Shown here one piece after another: positions 17,315 to 25,972 of a stretch of 36,402 nt of DNA; within the stretch, counting starts at the first letter, position 1; each line of letters begins with the position of its first letter. Made by a program: the position numbers and the translations under genes. This DNA is from Terriglobia bacterium. Its GTDB lineage: Bacteria > Acidobacteriota > Terriglobia > Terriglobales > Acidobacteriaceae. A model generated the notes under the pieces. That model worked only from the letters and a program-made list of their open reading frames with translations. It was not told where the DNA came from and did no database searches. The stretch covers positions 1-36,402 of the forward strand of contig JAIQFZ010000047.1 of assembly GCA_020073015.1 (NCBI GenBank). Direction: 5' to 3'.

Positions 17315-19081
17315 CTAGTTTGGTGCGATCTTGAAGCGAGAATCTAACTCCGAAGCGAGTTGAAACTCGCGGTTCGCCTCACCAGCAAGACCTTTCCTTT
17401 GTAAAGCTTGCCCAAGATAGAAGTGCGCCGGTGCGTAGCCTGGAACTTGCTGGATGGCGGATCGGAACTGAGAGATCGCTCCCTCCAGATCTCCAGCATT
17501 TAATAGGCGGCGTCCGGAGTTGGTTGAGAAGGTTGCGGCTTGAAGCGCGTTGGTGGTTTTGGTGATGTCGGCTCCCAGCTTGCTCTCTTTTGCAGCGCCC
17601 TCGGCGTCGCCGAGTTGGCGCAGCACGCCCGCGAGTGTCGTGTGGGCCCCGGGAAATTCGGGCTGAAGGCGGATGGACTCGCGCAGAGCGTCGGCAGCCT
17701 CCTGCAATTTCCCTTGTTGTTTCAGAACCGTGCCCAGAGTGTAGTGCGCCTCGGCATAGTCGGGCCGCACCTTGATCGCGGCCTGAAGTTCGTCGGCCGC
17801 GCGCGCAAACTCTCCCTGTTGCCAGAAGATGACGCCGAGCGTGTAACGAACGTCAGCCTGTTCAGGATCAAGTTCGGCCGCCTTCCGTAACTCGACGATG
17901 GCCGCGGGCAGATCATCCTTGAGTTTCAACGCGAGCCCCAAGTTGTAATGGAGAGTGGCATCATTGGGCGCGCTGTGAAGGGCGGTGTGAAACTCGCGGA
18001 TGGCGGCCTCGAAGTCGGCGCGCTGCAGATACGCGATCCCGAGATTACCGCGATAACCGCTATCTTCGGGTTTGAGGTGCAAGGCTGCTTCGAGTTCGGG
18101 GACCGCGCCGGGAGCGTCTCCGGACTGAATCAGAGCCAGTCCGAGGTTGTTGTGCGCGTCGGCATTGTCGGGTTGAGTCTGGACGACTTGACGAAACGCA
18201 GAAACGGCTCCGACGGCATCTCCCTTCCTCTGCAGTGCGAGACCGAGTCGGGTTTGGGCTTCCGGGAAGTCGGGCTGCAGTTTGACCGTAGCCGTCCATT
18301 CCCGGATGGCGCCTTCGGAGTCGCCCTGATCAGCGCGAACGCTCGCGAGATAGTAATGCGCCTGGGCATTGCCGGGAGCAAGTTCTACAGCGCTCTGCAA
18401 CAATTGCCCGGCTTCCTCGAGAGATCGTTGCTTCCAGCGCAACACTCCGAGATGAAATTTCGCGGCTGCCGATTGGGGCTGGAGCCGGAGCGCCTCAATA
18501 AATTCAGCGCTGGCATCTTCGAGTTGCGAATTCTGGACCAGCAGCACGCCGAGTTCATCGTGCAGATCGGGACGTTGCGGATCGAGCTGACTGGCTTTGC
18601 GCAGTTCGGCGATGGCGGCATTCCGATCCTGCTGGAAACTCAACGCGCGGCCGAGGGTGCGGTGAGCCTCTGCGTCATCAGGCGCAAGCTGGACGGCGAT
18701 ACGCGCTTCCTTTGCCGCAGCGTCGGTGTCTCGCTTGGCCGACAGCGCGCTGGCGAGATTGATGCGCGCCTGCAGGAAGTCTGCCTTCAATCTGAGTGCG
18801 GCACGGAATTGCGCAATGGCGTCATCGATCTTTCCGGTGGACAGCAGCACCCAGCCCAGAGAGTTGTGTCCTTCCGGAGCATTTGGTGCGAGGCGTACGA
18901 CTTTCTCGAAGGCCGCGCGAGCCGCATCCAGATTGCCCTGTTGCAAAGAACGAATCCCGTGTTTGTAGAGGTTGTCGATCGCCGATTTGTCCGGTACTTT
19001 TTGCGCCAGGGCGGGCCCAGCGGTCATCGCGACGAAGAGCAGCACCTCCAAAACTCGCATTTTTGTGGAAGTCAGAGACAT
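17315..19081 (-). CDS. Exported long TPR-repeat protein (about 588 residues)
   Basis: A signal peptide (MRVLEVLLFVAMTAGPALAQ) is followed by about 15 consecutive TPR units filling almost the whole protein. Typical pieces are GNLDAARAAFEKVVRLAPNAPEGH, EAHYTLGTVLKQQGKLQEA and APAHFYLGQALQRKG. No enzymatic domain is present, so it is most likely a periplasmic or membrane-associated scaffold. The start at 19081 is tentative: an ATG at 19060 begins the hydrophobic segment directly, and an outer ATG at 19123 would give an odd N-terminus. None has a clear Shine-Dalgarno. The gene is divergent from the CRTAC1 gene at 19217, with a shared upstream region of about 135 bp, and lies upstream of the receptor on the same strand. 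TPR plus CRTAC1 neighbours recur in this phylum as I know it. Confidence 0.83.
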   Translation of the reverse strand: MSLTSTKMRVLEVLLFVAMTAGPALAQKVPDKSAIDNLYKHGIRSLQQGNLDAARAAFEKVVRLAPNAPEGHNSLGWVLLSTGKIDDAIAQFRAALRLKADFLQARINLASALSAKRDTDAAAKEARIAVQLAPDDAEAHRTLGRALSFQQDRNAAIAELRKASQLDPQRPDLHDELGVLLVQNSQLEDASAEFIEALRLQPQSAAAKFHLGVLRWKQRSLEEAGQLLQSAVELAPGNAQAHYYLASVRADQGDSEGAIREWTATVKLQPDFPEAQTRLGLALQRKGDAVGAVSAFRQVVQTQPDNADAHNNLGLALIQSGDAPGAVPELEAALHLKPEDSGYRGNLGIAYLQRADFEAAIREFHTALHSAPNDATLHYNLGLALKLKDDLPAAIVELRKAAELDPEQADVRYTLGVIFWQQGEFARAADELQAAIKVRPDYAEAHYTLGTVLKQQGKLQEAADALRESIRLQPEFPGAHTTLAGVLRQLGDAEGAAKESKLGADITKTTNALQAATFSTNSGRRLLNAGDLEGAISQFRSAIQQVPGYAPAHFYLGQALQRKGLAGEANREFQLASELDSRFKIAPN

Positions 19082-19177
19082 CAAGAAAGTGCCCAAGAAG
19101 TCAGAAGTCGGAGACGCTTGCACAGATCTTACTATGCCCGCGTCGGCCGCTGCTTCTTTGAACGGCAGCCTCGGATC

Positions 19178-19207
19178 TTGACCCTTTCTCGCTGTGGGTC
19201 ATACCAT
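19178..19207 (+). promoter_or_regulatory. Candidate promoter of the first CRTAC1 gene
   Basis: TTGACC at 19178-19183 is separated by 18 nt from TACCAT at 19202-19207. With a GTG start at 19217 the untranslated leader would be only a few bases, so the mRNA could be nearly leaderless. It is a sequence match only. Confidence 0.35.
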
Positions 19208-19216
19208 GCATTTGGG

Positions 19217-20977
19217 GTGCCACGTTTGGCGCGGTGTTTTCGTTTTCAATCGAACTGGTTTCCATGGGCAGTTTGGCTGGTGCTGATCTCGTGGTGCGGA
19301 TTCCTCTCTGCTCAGAGTGAGCCCGCTCCTCCCAAGAACTCCGTCGCCTATTTCACGGATGTCGCCCAAAAAGCCGGGCTCACGATGATGAACGTGTTCG
19401 GCGGCAAGGATACGAAGAAGTACATCATTGAAACGACGGGCACCGGGATCGCCATCTTCGATTACGACAACGACGGCTGGCCCGACATTTTCATCGTCAA
19501 CGGCACGACTCTCGAGGGTTTTCCTGCGGGCAAAGCTCCGACTAACCATCTCTATCGCAACAATCATGATGGGACGTTTACCGATGTCACGGTCAAGGCT
19601 GGTCTGAACGCGACCGGCTGGGGGCAAGGGGTTTGCGTCGGCGACTATGACAACGACGGGTGGGAAGATTTGTACGTCACTTACTACGGGAAAAACCGCC
19701 TGTATCAAAACCAGAACGGCGTGTTCACCGAAGTCGGGGAAAAGGCGGGCGTGGCTGGCACGGGCAAAGCATGGGGAAACGGTTGCGCGTGGGTCGATTA
19801 CGACCGGGACGGCCATCTCGACCTGATGATCTCGAACTATGTGGACTTTGATCTCTCGACCGCGCCGGCTCCCGGAGATCGACCATCGTGCATCTGGAAG
19901 GGGGTACCAGTCATGTGCGGGCCGCGAGGACTCGCGGGGGCGAAGAATATCCTGTACCACAATCGCGGCGATGGCACGTTTGAAGATGTCACGAAGAAAG
20001 CCCACATCGACCAGACCGACGGCCACTACTCCCTGAGCGTTTCAACTCTCGATTTCAATGACGACGGGTGGCCCGATATTTACGTGGCCTGCGACAGCAC
20101 GCCCAGCATTCTCTATCGCAACAACCGTGACGGCACGTTTACCGACATCGCGGTAACGGCGGGAGCCGCGTTCAACGAAGACGGGCGCGAACAGGCGGGC
20201 ATGGGCTCCACGATCGCCGACTACAACGGCGACGGCCGCCTCGATATTTTCAAAACGAATTTTTCTGACGACACCTCCACGCTCTACCGCAACAATGGTG
20301 ATGGCACATTTGACGACGTGACCTCAGCCGCCGGCCTCGGCCTTTACACGAAATACCTGGGATGGGGCACGATGTTCTTCGACTTCGACAACGACGGATG
20401 GCCCGACCTGATTCTTGTGAATGGGCACGTCTATCCCGAGGTGGACAAGCAACACCTGGGCAGCGACTATGAGGAGCCGCGCCTTCTGTATCGGAACTTA
20501 GGCAACGGCAAGTTTGCCGATATTTCTGTGGAAGCCGGCCCCGGCATCAATGCGAAAGGCGCCTCACGCGGGGTTGCAGTGGGCGACCTGTGGAACGACG
20601 GGATGATGTCGGCGGCGATCAGCAATATGAACGCTCCGCCCAACCTGCTGGTAAATCAGGTTCACTCCCCCAATCATTGGATTGCCATTCACACAATTGG
20701 CACGAAGTCGAACCGAGACGGCATCGGCGCGCGTGTCTCGGTCAAGGTCGGCACGCGCACGCTGGTCGACGAAGTGCGCAGCGGATCCAGCTACGACTCA
20801 AGTAGCGACATGCGGGTTCATTTTGGACTGGGTGCTGCGACGAAGGTGGATTTCGTTCAGATTCGCTGGCCGAGCGGATTGGTGGAGCGGTTTGACAAGG
20901 CGCAGATCGACTCGGTCAACGATTTAAAGGAAGGCTCTGGTGCTGCGGTTACATCGGAGGCGAAGAAGCCTTCGTGA
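19217..20977 (+). CDS. CRTAC1-family secreted protein: FG-GAP/VCBS repeats plus ASPIC/UnbV domain (paralogue 1)
   Basis: An exported beta-propeller-like protein. A Sec-type signal (WAVWLVLISWCGFLSAQ) is followed by repeated calcium-loop motifs such as FDYDNDGWPDIFIVNG, GDYDNDGWEDLYV, VDYDRDGHLDLM and FDFDNDGWPDLI. A C-terminal ASPIC/UnbV domain follows (GIGARVSVKVG, VHFGLGAATKVDFVQIRWPSG). The exact function of the family is unknown; adhesion or surface binding is usually suggested. No ATG exists between the antisense TPR region and the signal peptide. I therefore propose GTG at 19217, with TTG at 19226 as the alternative. The open frame itself extends far upstream to 17948, antisense to the TPR gene, and that part is not real. 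The last 29 bp overlap the convergent protease gene. A paralogue lies at 24015-25835. Confidence 0.87.
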   Translation: MPRLARCFRFQSNWFPWAVWLVLISWCGFLSAQSEPAPPKNSVAYFTDVAQKAGLTMMNVFGGKDTKKYIIETTGTGIAIFDYDNDGWPDIFIVNGTTLEGFPAGKAPTNHLYRNNHDGTFTDVTVKAGLNATGWGQGVCVGDYDNDGWEDLYVTYYGKNRLYQNQNGVFTEVGEKAGVAGTGKAWGNGCAWVDYDRDGHLDLMISNYVDFDLSTAPAPGDRPSCIWKGVPVMCGPRGLAGAKNILYHNRGDGTFEDVTKKAHIDQTDGHYSLSVSTLDFNDDGWPDIYVACDSTPSILYRNNRDGTFTDIAVTAGAAFNEDGREQAGMGSTIADYNGDGRLDIFKTNFSDDTSTLYRNNGDGTFDDVTSAAGLGLYTKYLGWGTMFFDFDNDGWPDLILVNGHVYPEVDKQHLGSDYEEPRLLYRNLGNGKFADISVEAGPGINAKGASRGVAVGDLWNDGMMSAAISNMNAPPNLLVNQVHSPNHWIAIHTIGTKSNRDGIGARVSVKVGTRTLVDEVRSGSSYDSSSDMRVHFGLGAATKVDFVQIRWPSGLVERFDKAQIDSVNDLKEGSGAAVTSEAKKPS

Positions 20978-21581
20978 GGCTGGAAATGCCTGCGGTCTTT
21001 CCTGTGACTCGGACGGCGGCATAGGGTCCGAGCAGCCGCGCTCTAATGTTCTCAGACTGTTGCTTGTCGAAACCGAGCGTTCCCATGGAAACCTCTCGAA
21101 GCTGACCGATTGCCCAGTGAGCCTGCATGATCCCCAGGGCGGAATGGGAGTTTGAACCGAGGAGGAGGTGACCGACTTCATGCGCGATCACGTGCCCGAG
21201 AATTTCCGCGGCGTCAAGCGAGGAACTCTGCGCCACCTGCCGGATGCCTGAATAAAAGACGTCGGCCTGTACCCCCAGCCCATCGCTTCCCACGAAAGCA
21301 ACGCCGAAGTCCTCCCTTGGCAGGTTGAATGAGTTGGGAACGATCCTCACAAAAAAAGCGGTCCCTTCCGCATCCGAGTCATCATGCTCTCTGCACGCAA
21401 TCTCAATCCCCACCTTCCGGTAGATCCGCTCGGCGATCCCCATCGCCTGTTTGACGACTCGCTCGGGCACGCCCGCGTCGTTGTAAACAATCACAGTGAG
21501 CTGTGGTTTCCTCTGGGCGACCGCTTTGTCCCACGAACACAAAGCAAGACTCAAAATCATCATCGAGACGCTCCGGAACAC
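20949..21581 (-). CDS. Small exported metzincin-like zinc protease (210 residues), unclassified
   Basis: GTG at 21581 is taken as the start because GGAGGAG precedes it at ideal spacing and it opens a signal peptide (SMMILSLALCSWDKAVAQ). The open frame continues further upstream without a better start. The mature protein carries HEVGHLLLGSNSH at residues 134-146. This is an HExxH with a glycine and a third histidine spaced as H-x3-G-x3-H, one residue longer on each side than the classic metzincin HExxHxxGxxH. GIM at 150-152 could be the methionine turn. These fit a secreted zinc endopeptidase, but I do not recognise a named family. It overlaps the CRTAC1 gene by 29 bp at the 3' end and is divergent from the winged-helix regulator. 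Confidence 0.75.
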   Translation of the reverse strand: MFRSVSMMILSLALCSWDKAVAQRKPQLTVIVYNDAGVPERVVKQAMGIAERIYRKVGIEIACREHDDSDAEGTAFFVRIVPNSFNLPREDFGVAFVGSDGLGVQADVFYSGIRQVAQSSSLDAAEILGHVIAHEVGHLLLGSNSHSALGIMQAHWAIGQLREVSMGTLGFDKQQSENIRARLLGPYAAVRVTGKTAGISSLTKASSPPM

Positions 21582-21662
21582 GGCCTTCTCCTCCCCCACT
21601 GGCCGAACTTTCGTTGCTGGAGTTGCGTACCTCAAGACACGACCGGTAACCCGGCGAGCAAA

Positions 21663-21676
21663 TCTCGATAACGAGA
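21663..21676. promoter_or_regulatory. Small inverted repeat between divergent protease and regulator genes
   Basis: TCTCG and CGAGA flank ATAA, giving a 14-bp dyad in the 140-bp divergent intergenic region. It could be an operator, for example for the adjacent winged-helix regulator, but short dyads arise by chance. Confidence 0.25.
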
Positions 21677-21721
21677 TAACGTGTCCAACGTCAAATACTT
21701 ACAGTCGTGGGTGACGAAGCT

Positions 21722-23950
21722 ATGGGAGACATTTCAGTGCTAAACTCGGGGTCGGGTGGGGGCATGCCGCCAGTTCCTAACGGCAACCAGCGGGTTCAGT
21801 TCGGCGCTTTCGAAGTAGATATGAAGGCAGGCGAACTGCGCCGCAACGGGACTCGGATCCGCCTGCAAGAGCAGCCGTTCCAGATCCTGGCACTGTTGCT
21901 CGATCGGCCCGGCGATGTGGTGACCAGAGAAGAGCTTCGCCGACGGCTTTGGCCCGTCGACACCTACGTCGACTTCGATCACAGCCTCAACACCGCCGTG
22001 CGCCGCCTGCGAGATGCCCTCGGAGACTCGGCCGAGAATTCCCGTTTTGTGGAAACAGTCGCTCGCCGCGGATATAGGCTGTTGGTCCCGGCAGTCTTCC
22101 CGGGGAATGGAGCCACGATAACTGCGCAGTTGCCCGAAACTTCGCTGGGGAAAGCCCCAGCGCGACCGTTTCATCAGCGCACCCGGTGGATGGCCGCAAT
22201 TCCGATCGCCACGGTTCTCATCGGGACCGGGCTATTCGCGGGATGGTTGCTTGGTCGCCGATCCTCTGTGCCGGTTGCCGTTTCAGCTCGTCAACTGACT
22301 GCGAACCCCTCGAAAGCGTCGGTTTTGACCGCTGCGATTTCTCCAGACGGGAAATTCCTCGCCTACGCCGACAAGACCGGGATCTATCTGCGGCAGGTGC
22401 AAACTGGAGAGACGCACCCCATACCGATGCTGGACAAACTCGAGGTTTTTCCAGTCGCTTGGTTCCCCGATGGCAGCCACCTGCTTGCAGTTGGCTCAAC
22501 CGGACCTAAGGACGCACCGAGTATCTGGAGTGTCTCCATCCTCGGCGGCTCCGCGCGCAAACTTTCCGATGACGGGAGTGAGCCTGCCGTTTCTTCGGAC
22601 GGTTCGCAAATTGCGTTTGTGCGCGGGAGCGGAACTGCAAAAGATCTTTGGCTCATGCAAGCGGACGGCGGCAACCCGCATCGGTTGTTGGAGGGGCGGG
22701 GTTCTTTAATTGCTTGTCCAGCCTGGGCTCCTGACGGAAGGCACATCGCGGTGATCTCGGGTCAATATCACGCGGGCTCCTACAGCATGGATACCCAGAT
22801 CGAGAGCGTGAACACCGAAACCGGGCGCGCCGAGACGATTCTGGTTCGCGCCGGTCTGCAGGAAGGACTAGCTTGGACACGCACCGGACGCCTTGTCTTC
22901 TCGGCGGCCGAAGCTCAGCCCGACCCCGACGATTCCAATCTTTGGTTCCTCAACCTCGACACCGCAACCGCAAGACCGGTAGGCGCCCCGATCCGCATTA
23001 CCCGGGAAACGGGTGTGGTGCACAGCGTCTCGAGCACCGCCGATGGCGGGCGGCTGGCGTTTTTCAAGAGCAGGTACCAGCCCGACGTTTATGTTTCCGA
23101 CGTCGACCCGCGCGGACCGCACGTTTCAACGCCGAAGCTCCTAACCCTGGATGAGCGGGAGGACTACCCGTATGCCTGGACGCCCGACAATCGTTTCGTG
23201 ATCTTCGTTTCCAATCGCGATGGGGACTACCACATTTTCCGCCAGGCTCCGGATCAGGCCTCGCCCGAACTACTCGTTGGAGGGCATGATCGGCTCCAGA
23301 TTCCGCGCCTGGCCTCAGATGGGAAAACCTTGCTGTATCTGGCCATGCCAGAACCAGGAGACGCGTCGACCCGGGTCCGCCTGATGCGGGTGCCGATCGC
23401 CGGGGGACCGTCGGAACTGGTCCTGGAAGGCGACGGCATCAGCAACCAGCAATGCGCATTTGCGCCCGCTACGCTGTGTCTGTTCAGCGTGATGAGTTCC
23501 AACCAGATCCGATTTTTCACCTTCGACCCGGTCTCGGGGAAGAGCCAGGAACGGCCTGAGTGGAAGCGCGACAATGCCGACTACTACAAATTCAACTGGA
23601 GCCTCGCCCCCGATGGCCGGACGCTGGCCATATCCACCGGAACCCGTGAAGAGCCGGCGATCACGCTCAAGTCCACCATCGACGGCTCTGAGCGTTCGCT
23701 TCGTTTGCAGTCCTGGGCGGGCATCGCGAGTTTTGACTGGGCCAGTGACAGTCAGAGTTTGTGGGTCACAGGCTACACCTATCCCGACACTTGGTCGCTG
23801 ATCAACCTCGATTTGCAAGGTCACACCAAAACGGTGCTCGAAGACAAGGAAATGAGGGTCGGCTGGGCGATCTCCTCCCCTGACGGTCGTCACCTCGCGC
23901 TGTGGAAGGGAAGTGGTGAGTCTAACGTCTGGCTGACCGACAGCTTCTAG
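21722..23950 (+). CDS. Winged-helix transcriptional regulator fused through one TM helix to a TolB-like beta-propeller
   Basis: A CadC/ToxR-like one-component membrane regulator typical of Acidobacteriota. Residues about 25-125 form an OmpR/PhoB-type winged helix (RVQFGAFEVDMKAGEL, VVTREELRRRLW, VRRLRDALGD, FVETVARRGYRL). One transmembrane helix follows at about 165-190 (IPIATVLIGTGLFAGWLL). The C-terminal 540 residues hold PD40/TolB-type propeller blades (ISPDGKFLAYADK, WFPDGSHLLAVG, FVSNRDGDYHIF). The propeller would lie outside the cytoplasm and sense a ligand or partner, while the winged helix binds DNA. ATG 21722 is preferred for the GGTGA 7 nt upstream; GTG at 21707 is in frame as well. 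The likely target is in the surrounding CRTAC1/protease cluster, but nothing in the sequence proves this. Confidence 0.88.
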   Translation: MGDISVLNSGSGGGMPPVPNGNQRVQFGAFEVDMKAGELRRNGTRIRLQEQPFQILALLLDRPGDVVTREELRRRLWPVDTYVDFDHSLNTAVRRLRDALGDSAENSRFVETVARRGYRLLVPAVFPGNGATITAQLPETSLGKAPARPFHQRTRWMAAIPIATVLIGTGLFAGWLLGRRSSVPVAVSARQLTANPSKASVLTAAISPDGKFLAYADKTGIYLRQVQTGETHPIPMLDKLEVFPVAWFPDGSHLLAVGSTGPKDAPSIWSVSILGGSARKLSDDGSEPAVSSDGSQIAFVRGSGTAKDLWLMQADGGNPHRLLEGRGSLIACPAWAPDGRHIAVISGQYHAGSYSMDTQIESVNTETGRAETILVRAGLQEGLAWTRTGRLVFSAAEAQPDPDDSNLWFLNLDTATARPVGAPIRITRETGVVHSVSSTADGGRLAFFKSRYQPDVYVSDVDPRGPHVSTPKLLTLDEREDYPYAWTPDNRFVIFVSNRDGDYHIFRQAPDQASPELLVGGHDRLQIPRLASDGKTLLYLAMPEPGDASTRVRLMRVPIAGGPSELVLEGDGISNQQCAFAPATLCLFSVMSSNQIRFFTFDPVSGKSQERPEWKRDNADYYKFNWSLAPDGRTLAISTGTREEPAITLKSTIDGSERSLRLQSWAGIASFDWASDSQSLWVTGYTYPDTWSLINLDLQGHTKTVLEDKEMRVGWAISSPDGRHLALWKGSGESNVWLTDSF

Positions 23951-23976
23951 TCTTGTCCGATCGCAGTGGGTGAGCG

Positions 23977-24005
23977 CCTCAGCAAGCCTTTACGCTTGCC
24001 TGAGG
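23977..24005. terminator. Hairpin between convergent genes, possible bidirectional terminator
   Basis: CCTCAGCAAGC at 23977-23987 pairs with GCTTG-C-CTGAGG at 23994-24005, an 11-bp stem with one bulged C and a CTTTAC loop. It sits between two converging stop codons. Neither strand has a clear T tract after it, so intrinsic termination is uncertain. Confidence 0.4.
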
Positions 24006-24014
24006 TACGCTTCG

Positions 24015-25835
24015 CTACTTGGGCGCTGCCTTCCCCGGGGGAAACTGCATGGTCCGCACAATTCCCTCGCCCTCTTTGACGTAGATCACCTGATTCGGCT
24101 TGACGTCTTTGAGCGTGTCCACTTGCCCGCTGGGCCAGCGAATTTCCAGCACTTCAACTTTTTCGGCTCTGCCGAGGCCGAAATGCACGCGCAGGTCGCT
24201 TTGCGAAAAGTATCCGCCGCCGCTGCGGACTTCGTCGATCTGCTGGTGAGGTTTTGCCTCACCGGGAACGCGCGTCACGCACTTCAGGCGGGCGCCAATG
24301 CCGCTGCGATTTGATTTCTTGCCGATGGTGCGCACCTTGATCCAGTTGTTGCCGGTCTGCGAATCGCAGCGCAGGAGTTGCGGATAATCATTGACCGGAT
24401 TCACAACCATGTCGAGATCGCCGTCGTTGTCGAAATCACCGAAGGCGCAGCCGCGCGCAGCAAGCGGCTCGGAGATGCCGGGTCCGGCCATCATCGATAC
24501 ATCTTCGAACCGTCCGTTACGCAAGTTGCGATAGAGAAGCTTGCGCTGGGCGTATCCGGCTTCGGTCTTCAACTGTTCAACCTCGGGATAGACGTGGCCG
24601 TTGCAGATCAGGATGTCGGGCCAGCCGTCGTTGTCGAAATCGAAAAAGCCGCAGCCCCAGCCGAGATACTTGGTGTAGAGGCCGAGGCCGGCGGTGAAGG
24701 TAGTGTCCTCGAAGCTGGCGCCCCCGAGATTGTGATAGAGGGAAGGCGTGTCGCCGGCGAAATTTGTCTTCACGAGGTCGAGGTTGCCGTCGAGATCGTA
24801 GTCCGCGGCGGAGATTCCCATGCCTGCTTGAGGCTTGCCATCGGGACTCAGGGCGCAACCGGCTTCGAGCGCGATGTCCACGAACTTGCCATTTTTCTTG
24901 TTCTGGTAGAGCGCGCTGGCCGTGGAGTCGTCGGCGACGTAGATGTCGGGCCAGCCATCGTTGTCGAGATCGGCGGTAAGCACGCCCAGGCCGTAGGTGC
25001 CACTGGCGCTGTAGATGCCCGCGCCTTCGGAAACGTCGGTGAAGGTGCCGTCGCCGTTGTTGTGATACAGGATGTTCTTGCCGCCATTCAGTCCGGGCGG
25101 GCCGCACGCCACCATCACGCCTTTGTAGAGGCACGGACCGGATTCGGGCACCGGCGCGGTGGCCAGGTCCATGTCGATGTAGTTTGCAACGAACAGATCG
25201 AGCCGCCCGTCGCGGTCATAATCCACAAACGCGCAGCCCGTATTCCAACGCTTGCCATTGGTGGCAACACCCGCCTTCGCGCTGACGTCGGTGAAGGTGC
25301 CGTCGCCGTTGTTGTGGTAGAGCACGTTTTTGCCAAAGTAGCTGACGAACAGATCGTCGTAGCCGTCGTTGTCGTAATCTCCGACGCAGACGCCTTGTCC
25401 CCAACCGGAGTGGCCGACGCCGGCTTTGAGCGTCACATCGGTGAACGTGCCGTCGCGATTATTTTTGAACAGGCGGGAGATCGGTTCTTGCCCAGCGGGG
25501 AATCCTTCGAGGCGCGTGCCGTTGACCAGGAAGATGTCGAGCCACCCGTCGTTATCGTAATCGTAGAACGCCACCCCGCAGCCGGTGGTCTCAAGCAGGT
25601 ATTTGTTCTTGTGTTCGCCGCCGTAGATGGTCTTAACATTAAGGCCAGATTCGCGTCCGACGTTGAGGAAACTCACTCCGAGCGGAGTGCCCGGTTTCAG
25701 CGGTTCGATCGGAGGCGGCGTGGGTAGCGCCGATTGCGACCAGAGGGGACGCGCCAATCCCAGCACACGTTCGAGCGAGAAAACCAGGGCGGATCGGCTG
25801 AGTGACTTCAGAACTTCGCGGCGTGAAGAAGACAA
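24015..25835 (-). CDS. CRTAC1-family protein with Tat signal: FG-GAP repeats plus ASPIC/UnbV (paralogue 2)
   Basis: This 606-residue protein is closely related to the product of 19217-20977, with the same blade motifs (YDYDNDGWLDIFLVNG, VGDYDNDGYDDLFV, VDYDRDGRLDLFV) and C-terminal ASPIC/UnbV (GIGARLKCV, VHFGLGRAEKVEVLEIRWPSG). Unlike the first it starts with a twin-arginine signal (SSSRREVLKSLSRSALVF), suggesting export in a folded state. The start codon is TTG at 25835: an in-frame stop (TAA) lies three codons upstream and the Tat motif begins right after, so no other start is possible. AGGT about 8 nt before may serve as ribosome-binding site. The gene is divergent from the secreted glucosidase at 25973. 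The function of the family is not established. Confidence 0.9.
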   Translation of the reverse strand: MSSSRREVLKSLSRSALVFSLERVLGLARPLWSQSALPTPPPIEPLKPGTPLGVSFLNVGRESGLNVKTIYGGEHKNKYLLETTGCGVAFYDYDNDGWLDIFLVNGTRLEGFPAGQEPISRLFKNNRDGTFTDVTLKAGVGHSGWGQGVCVGDYDNDGYDDLFVSYFGKNVLYHNNGDGTFTDVSAKAGVATNGKRWNTGCAFVDYDRDGRLDLFVANYIDMDLATAPVPESGPCLYKGVMVACGPPGLNGGKNILYHNNGDGTFTDVSEGAGIYSASGTYGLGVLTADLDNDGWPDIYVADDSTASALYQNKKNGKFVDIALEAGCALSPDGKPQAGMGISAADYDLDGNLDLVKTNFAGDTPSLYHNLGGASFEDTTFTAGLGLYTKYLGWGCGFFDFDNDGWPDILICNGHVYPEVEQLKTEAGYAQRKLLYRNLRNGRFEDVSMMAGPGISEPLAARGCAFGDFDNDGDLDMVVNPVNDYPQLLRCDSQTGNNWIKVRTIGKKSNRSGIGARLKCVTRVPGEAKPHQQIDEVRSGGGYFSQSDLRVHFGLGRAEKVEVLEIRWPSGQVDTLKDVKPNQVIYVKEGEGIVRTMQFPPGKAAPK

Positions 25836-25972
25836 GAGGTGTTACCTGGCCACACAGCCCGTGCTAGAATTCGCCCCTGAATCCTTATATTTGGTGCGTG
25901 AAGACTTTGCAAGCCAACCTCACGGGCGGATCTCACCGAGAGCGATCATTCCAGCGCGGGTTGATTCCTGAC

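Noticed and set aside
17948-19216. N-terminal extension of the first CRTAC1 frame
   Set aside because: It is exactly antisense to the TPR repeats, and a signal peptide begins only after 19217.
24378-25727. 449-codon forward frame opposite the second CRTAC1 gene
   Set aside because: Its valine/isoleucine/alanine-rich periodic sequence mirrors the repeated calcium-loop codons on the other strand.
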